Shown one piece after another: positions 50,517 to 51,473 of a stretch of DNA of 51,473 nt. Location of the stretch: positions 1 through 51,473 of the forward strand of contig DBNK01000011.1 in NCBI GenBank assembly GCA_002298335.1. Reading direction: 5' to 3'. Numbering within the stretch: the stretch's first letter is position 1; every line of letters begins with the position of its first letter. A model generated the notes under the pieces. The model worked only from the letters and a program-made list of their open reading frames with translations, made no database searches and was not told the DNA's origin. This DNA comes from Thalassolituus sp. UBA674. GTDB lineage: Bacteria; Pseudomonadota; Gammaproteobacteria; Pseudomonadales; Oceanobacteraceae. The translations under genes and the position numbers were made by a program.

Positions 50517-51473
50517 TTCTCTGGGTATTTGACGCTTTCTGTATGATAGGTAGGTTTAAATACACTGAATTGCTCTACCTGAATGCCCATTTGTTCAAGG
50601 CGTTTAGTTTGTGGGTGTAAAAGGTTGTGGTATTCACTGTCATCAAAAGCATCTTGAGTCACCAAATTACCAATACCGAATTCACCAATATCGGCCATTG
50701 CCTGAAACGCCATGTCACTCCGACGGAAATAAAGGTATTTCAGGAAAGCAGGGAAGGCACGGCGCAATACAGAATGGCCGTACCAGTAATCGAATTCACC
50801 TTCGAGGTAGTGTTCCACTTCGGCTAGCGATAACAGGCATCCGTTGTAGCTCACAAATGCCAGAGCCTGGGGCCAGCTAAGGTTACGGTAAGCTGGCTGG
50901 GTATAGGGATCGAAGTCGTTCACAGAAGTGAACTTCATCCAGAACCGTTCATTATCCTGCCAGAAATGTCTTAAATCCCGGGCAGTAATAATCTGTTCAA
51001 GGGAGAAACCAAGATCAATGGCTTGCCTGATCGACTGTTTTGTACGTGACCAACCGTACTCTTCAAAAATATCGGTCAGGGCTTCCAGATTTGAACGCGT
51101 CCGTTGCCAGTCAGAATAGAAAAGAACATCTTGGGCAACTTGATTGGCTCGTTCTCTACGGGTTATGCCGCCAGTATTTTCACTTTCTGGCGGGTAGTCT
51201 CTTTCATCGACAAGGCTATCAATAAAGTCTGCATCAAAATCATCGTCAGCAAGCCACTCTTCTTCAGGATCAAATGTTTCCTCATTAAAAACATCGATAT
51301 CTTCCAGGTCATCGATTTCTTCAAAATCAGAAGTCTCAAATTCTTCGCTATCATCTGAATCTGATTCTTCTGCTGAATCTTCATACTCATCTTTATCCAA
51401 GGAGCTGAGCAGATCGATATCCGCAGATGTTAATGCCTGGTTTGCAATATCCTGCTCTGGCTCTGGCTCTGGC
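50513..51473 (-). CDS. Extremely acidic protein coupled to helicase (5' end beyond window)
   Basis: The reading frame runs open to the window edge, so the N-terminus is missing; the TTG at 51400 is only the first start codon inside the window. From the edge it reads Glu-Pro repeats, then QDIANQALTSADIDLLSSL, then about 75 residues composed almost wholly of Asp, Glu and Ser. A folded domain follows, about 200 residues, with Trp, Tyr and Arg (QDVLFYSDWQRTRSNLEAL, LSWPQALAFVSYNGCLLSLA, YWYGHSVLRRAFPAFLKYL). I do not recognise this domain. The stop overlaps the helicase start, so it is a stoichiometric partner. The acidic tail might mimic DNA or act as a chaperone-like clamp. Confidence 0.75.
   Translation of the reverse strand, partial: PEPEPEQDIANQALTSADIDLLSSLDKDEYEDSAEESDSDDSEEFETSDFEEIDDLEDIDVFNEETFDPEEEWLADDDFDADFIDSLVDERDYPPESENTGGITRRERANQVAQDVLFYSDWQRTRSNLEALTDIFEEYGWSRTKQSIRQAIDLGFSLEQIITARDLRHFWQDNERFWMKFTSVNDFDPYTQPAYRNLSWPQALAFVSYNGCLLSLAEVEHYLEGEFDYWYGHSVLRRAFPAFLKYLYFRRSDMAFQAMADIGEFGIGNLVTQDAFDDSEYHNLLHPQTKRLEQMGIQVEQFSVFKPTYHTESVKYPEK
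51454..51473. repeat. GGCTCT hexamer repeat at right window end
   Basis: Three GCTCTG units and a partial one. The last 15 bases equal the first 15 of the window. On the minus strand it encodes Glu-Pro in the frame of the acidic protein. Confidence 0.9.

Noticed and set aside
47688..51473. Complete DISARM system
   Set aside because: The helicase is DrmD-like, but no methylase, DrmA, DrmB or DrmC is present in the window.
1..51473. Plasmid or circular phage based on matching ends
   Set aside because: The window carries rpsP, rimM, trmD, rplS, aroQ and other core genes and no replication, partition or structural phage genes; a 15-base match within a simple repeat is weak evidence.

Overview
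The window looks like one chromosomal contig from a GC-rich marine-type gammaproteobacterium, probably in or near Oceanospirillales. The evidence is the gammaproteobacterial order rpsP-rimM-trmD-rplS, a two-gene LapG/LapD biofilm switch, FadE, DsbC, a monothiol GrxD and several TRAP-type and outer-membrane proteins. No rRNA, tRNA, CRISPR array or insertion sequence was seen.

Layout. 0-1.7 kb: leftward aroQ, prmA and the N-terminal part of a zinc-ribbon DUF3426 protein cut by the window start. 1.8-11.2 kb: rightward lapG-lapD, a PCu(A)C copper chaperone, a dihaem cytochrome c4, a fused 5-oxoprolinase/hydantoinase and a chemoreceptor. 11.2-13.8 kb: a leftward peroxiredoxin-like membrane protein and Old Yellow Enzyme pair, divergent from an ArsR regulator with two palindromic operators between them. 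13.8-19.3 kb: slt, grxD, the ribosomal operon rpsP-rimM-trmD-rplS, and dsbC. 19.3-20.1 kb: a noncoding AT-rich region with a cluster of DnaA-box matches. 20.1-26.1 kb: a large outer-membrane gluzincin/propeller/barrel protein, a KefB/YbaL-like antiporter and a leftward PIN-PhoH ATPase. 26.8-31.2 kb: a TRAP-like set (lipoprotein, AdeT-like solute-binding protein, large permease). 31.3-34.9 kb: a membrane protein with an apparently complete MshEN c-di-GMP motif pair, trxB, and a tightly overlapped M48 peptidase/YbjQ/YbjQ cluster. 35-42.2 kb: fadE, then a leftward LEA lipoprotein, CMD, alpha/beta-hydrolase and metallo-beta-lactamase-fold series, divergent from a TetR regulator with two operators. 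42.2-44.7 kb: two tandem beta-barrel-like proteins and a DUF4382 lipoprotein.

From about 44.8 kb to the end, base composition becomes more AT-rich and the content becomes accessory. There is a long imperfect hairpin at 45.1 kb, then a rightward XRE-ImmA/PIN pair with the form of a toxin-antitoxin module. It meets tail-to-tail, with 1 bp between stop codons, a leftward coupled operon encoding an extremely acidic protein, a RapA/SNF2-like DEAH helicase and a DUF2971 protein. This operon is the best candidate for an uncharacterised, probably defence-related system.

Both window ends finish in the same GGCTCT hexamer repeat. On the minus strand it encodes a Glu-Pro tract in the same frame in both interrupted genes. 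This may be an assembly break at a repeat, or a circular join; the sequence alone cannot decide.

Two modules read c-di-GMP in this window (the degenerate GGDEF-EAL protein LapD and the MshEN protein). Several redox or envelope-maintenance genes (DsbC, TrxB, GrxD, Slt, M48) are housekeeping.
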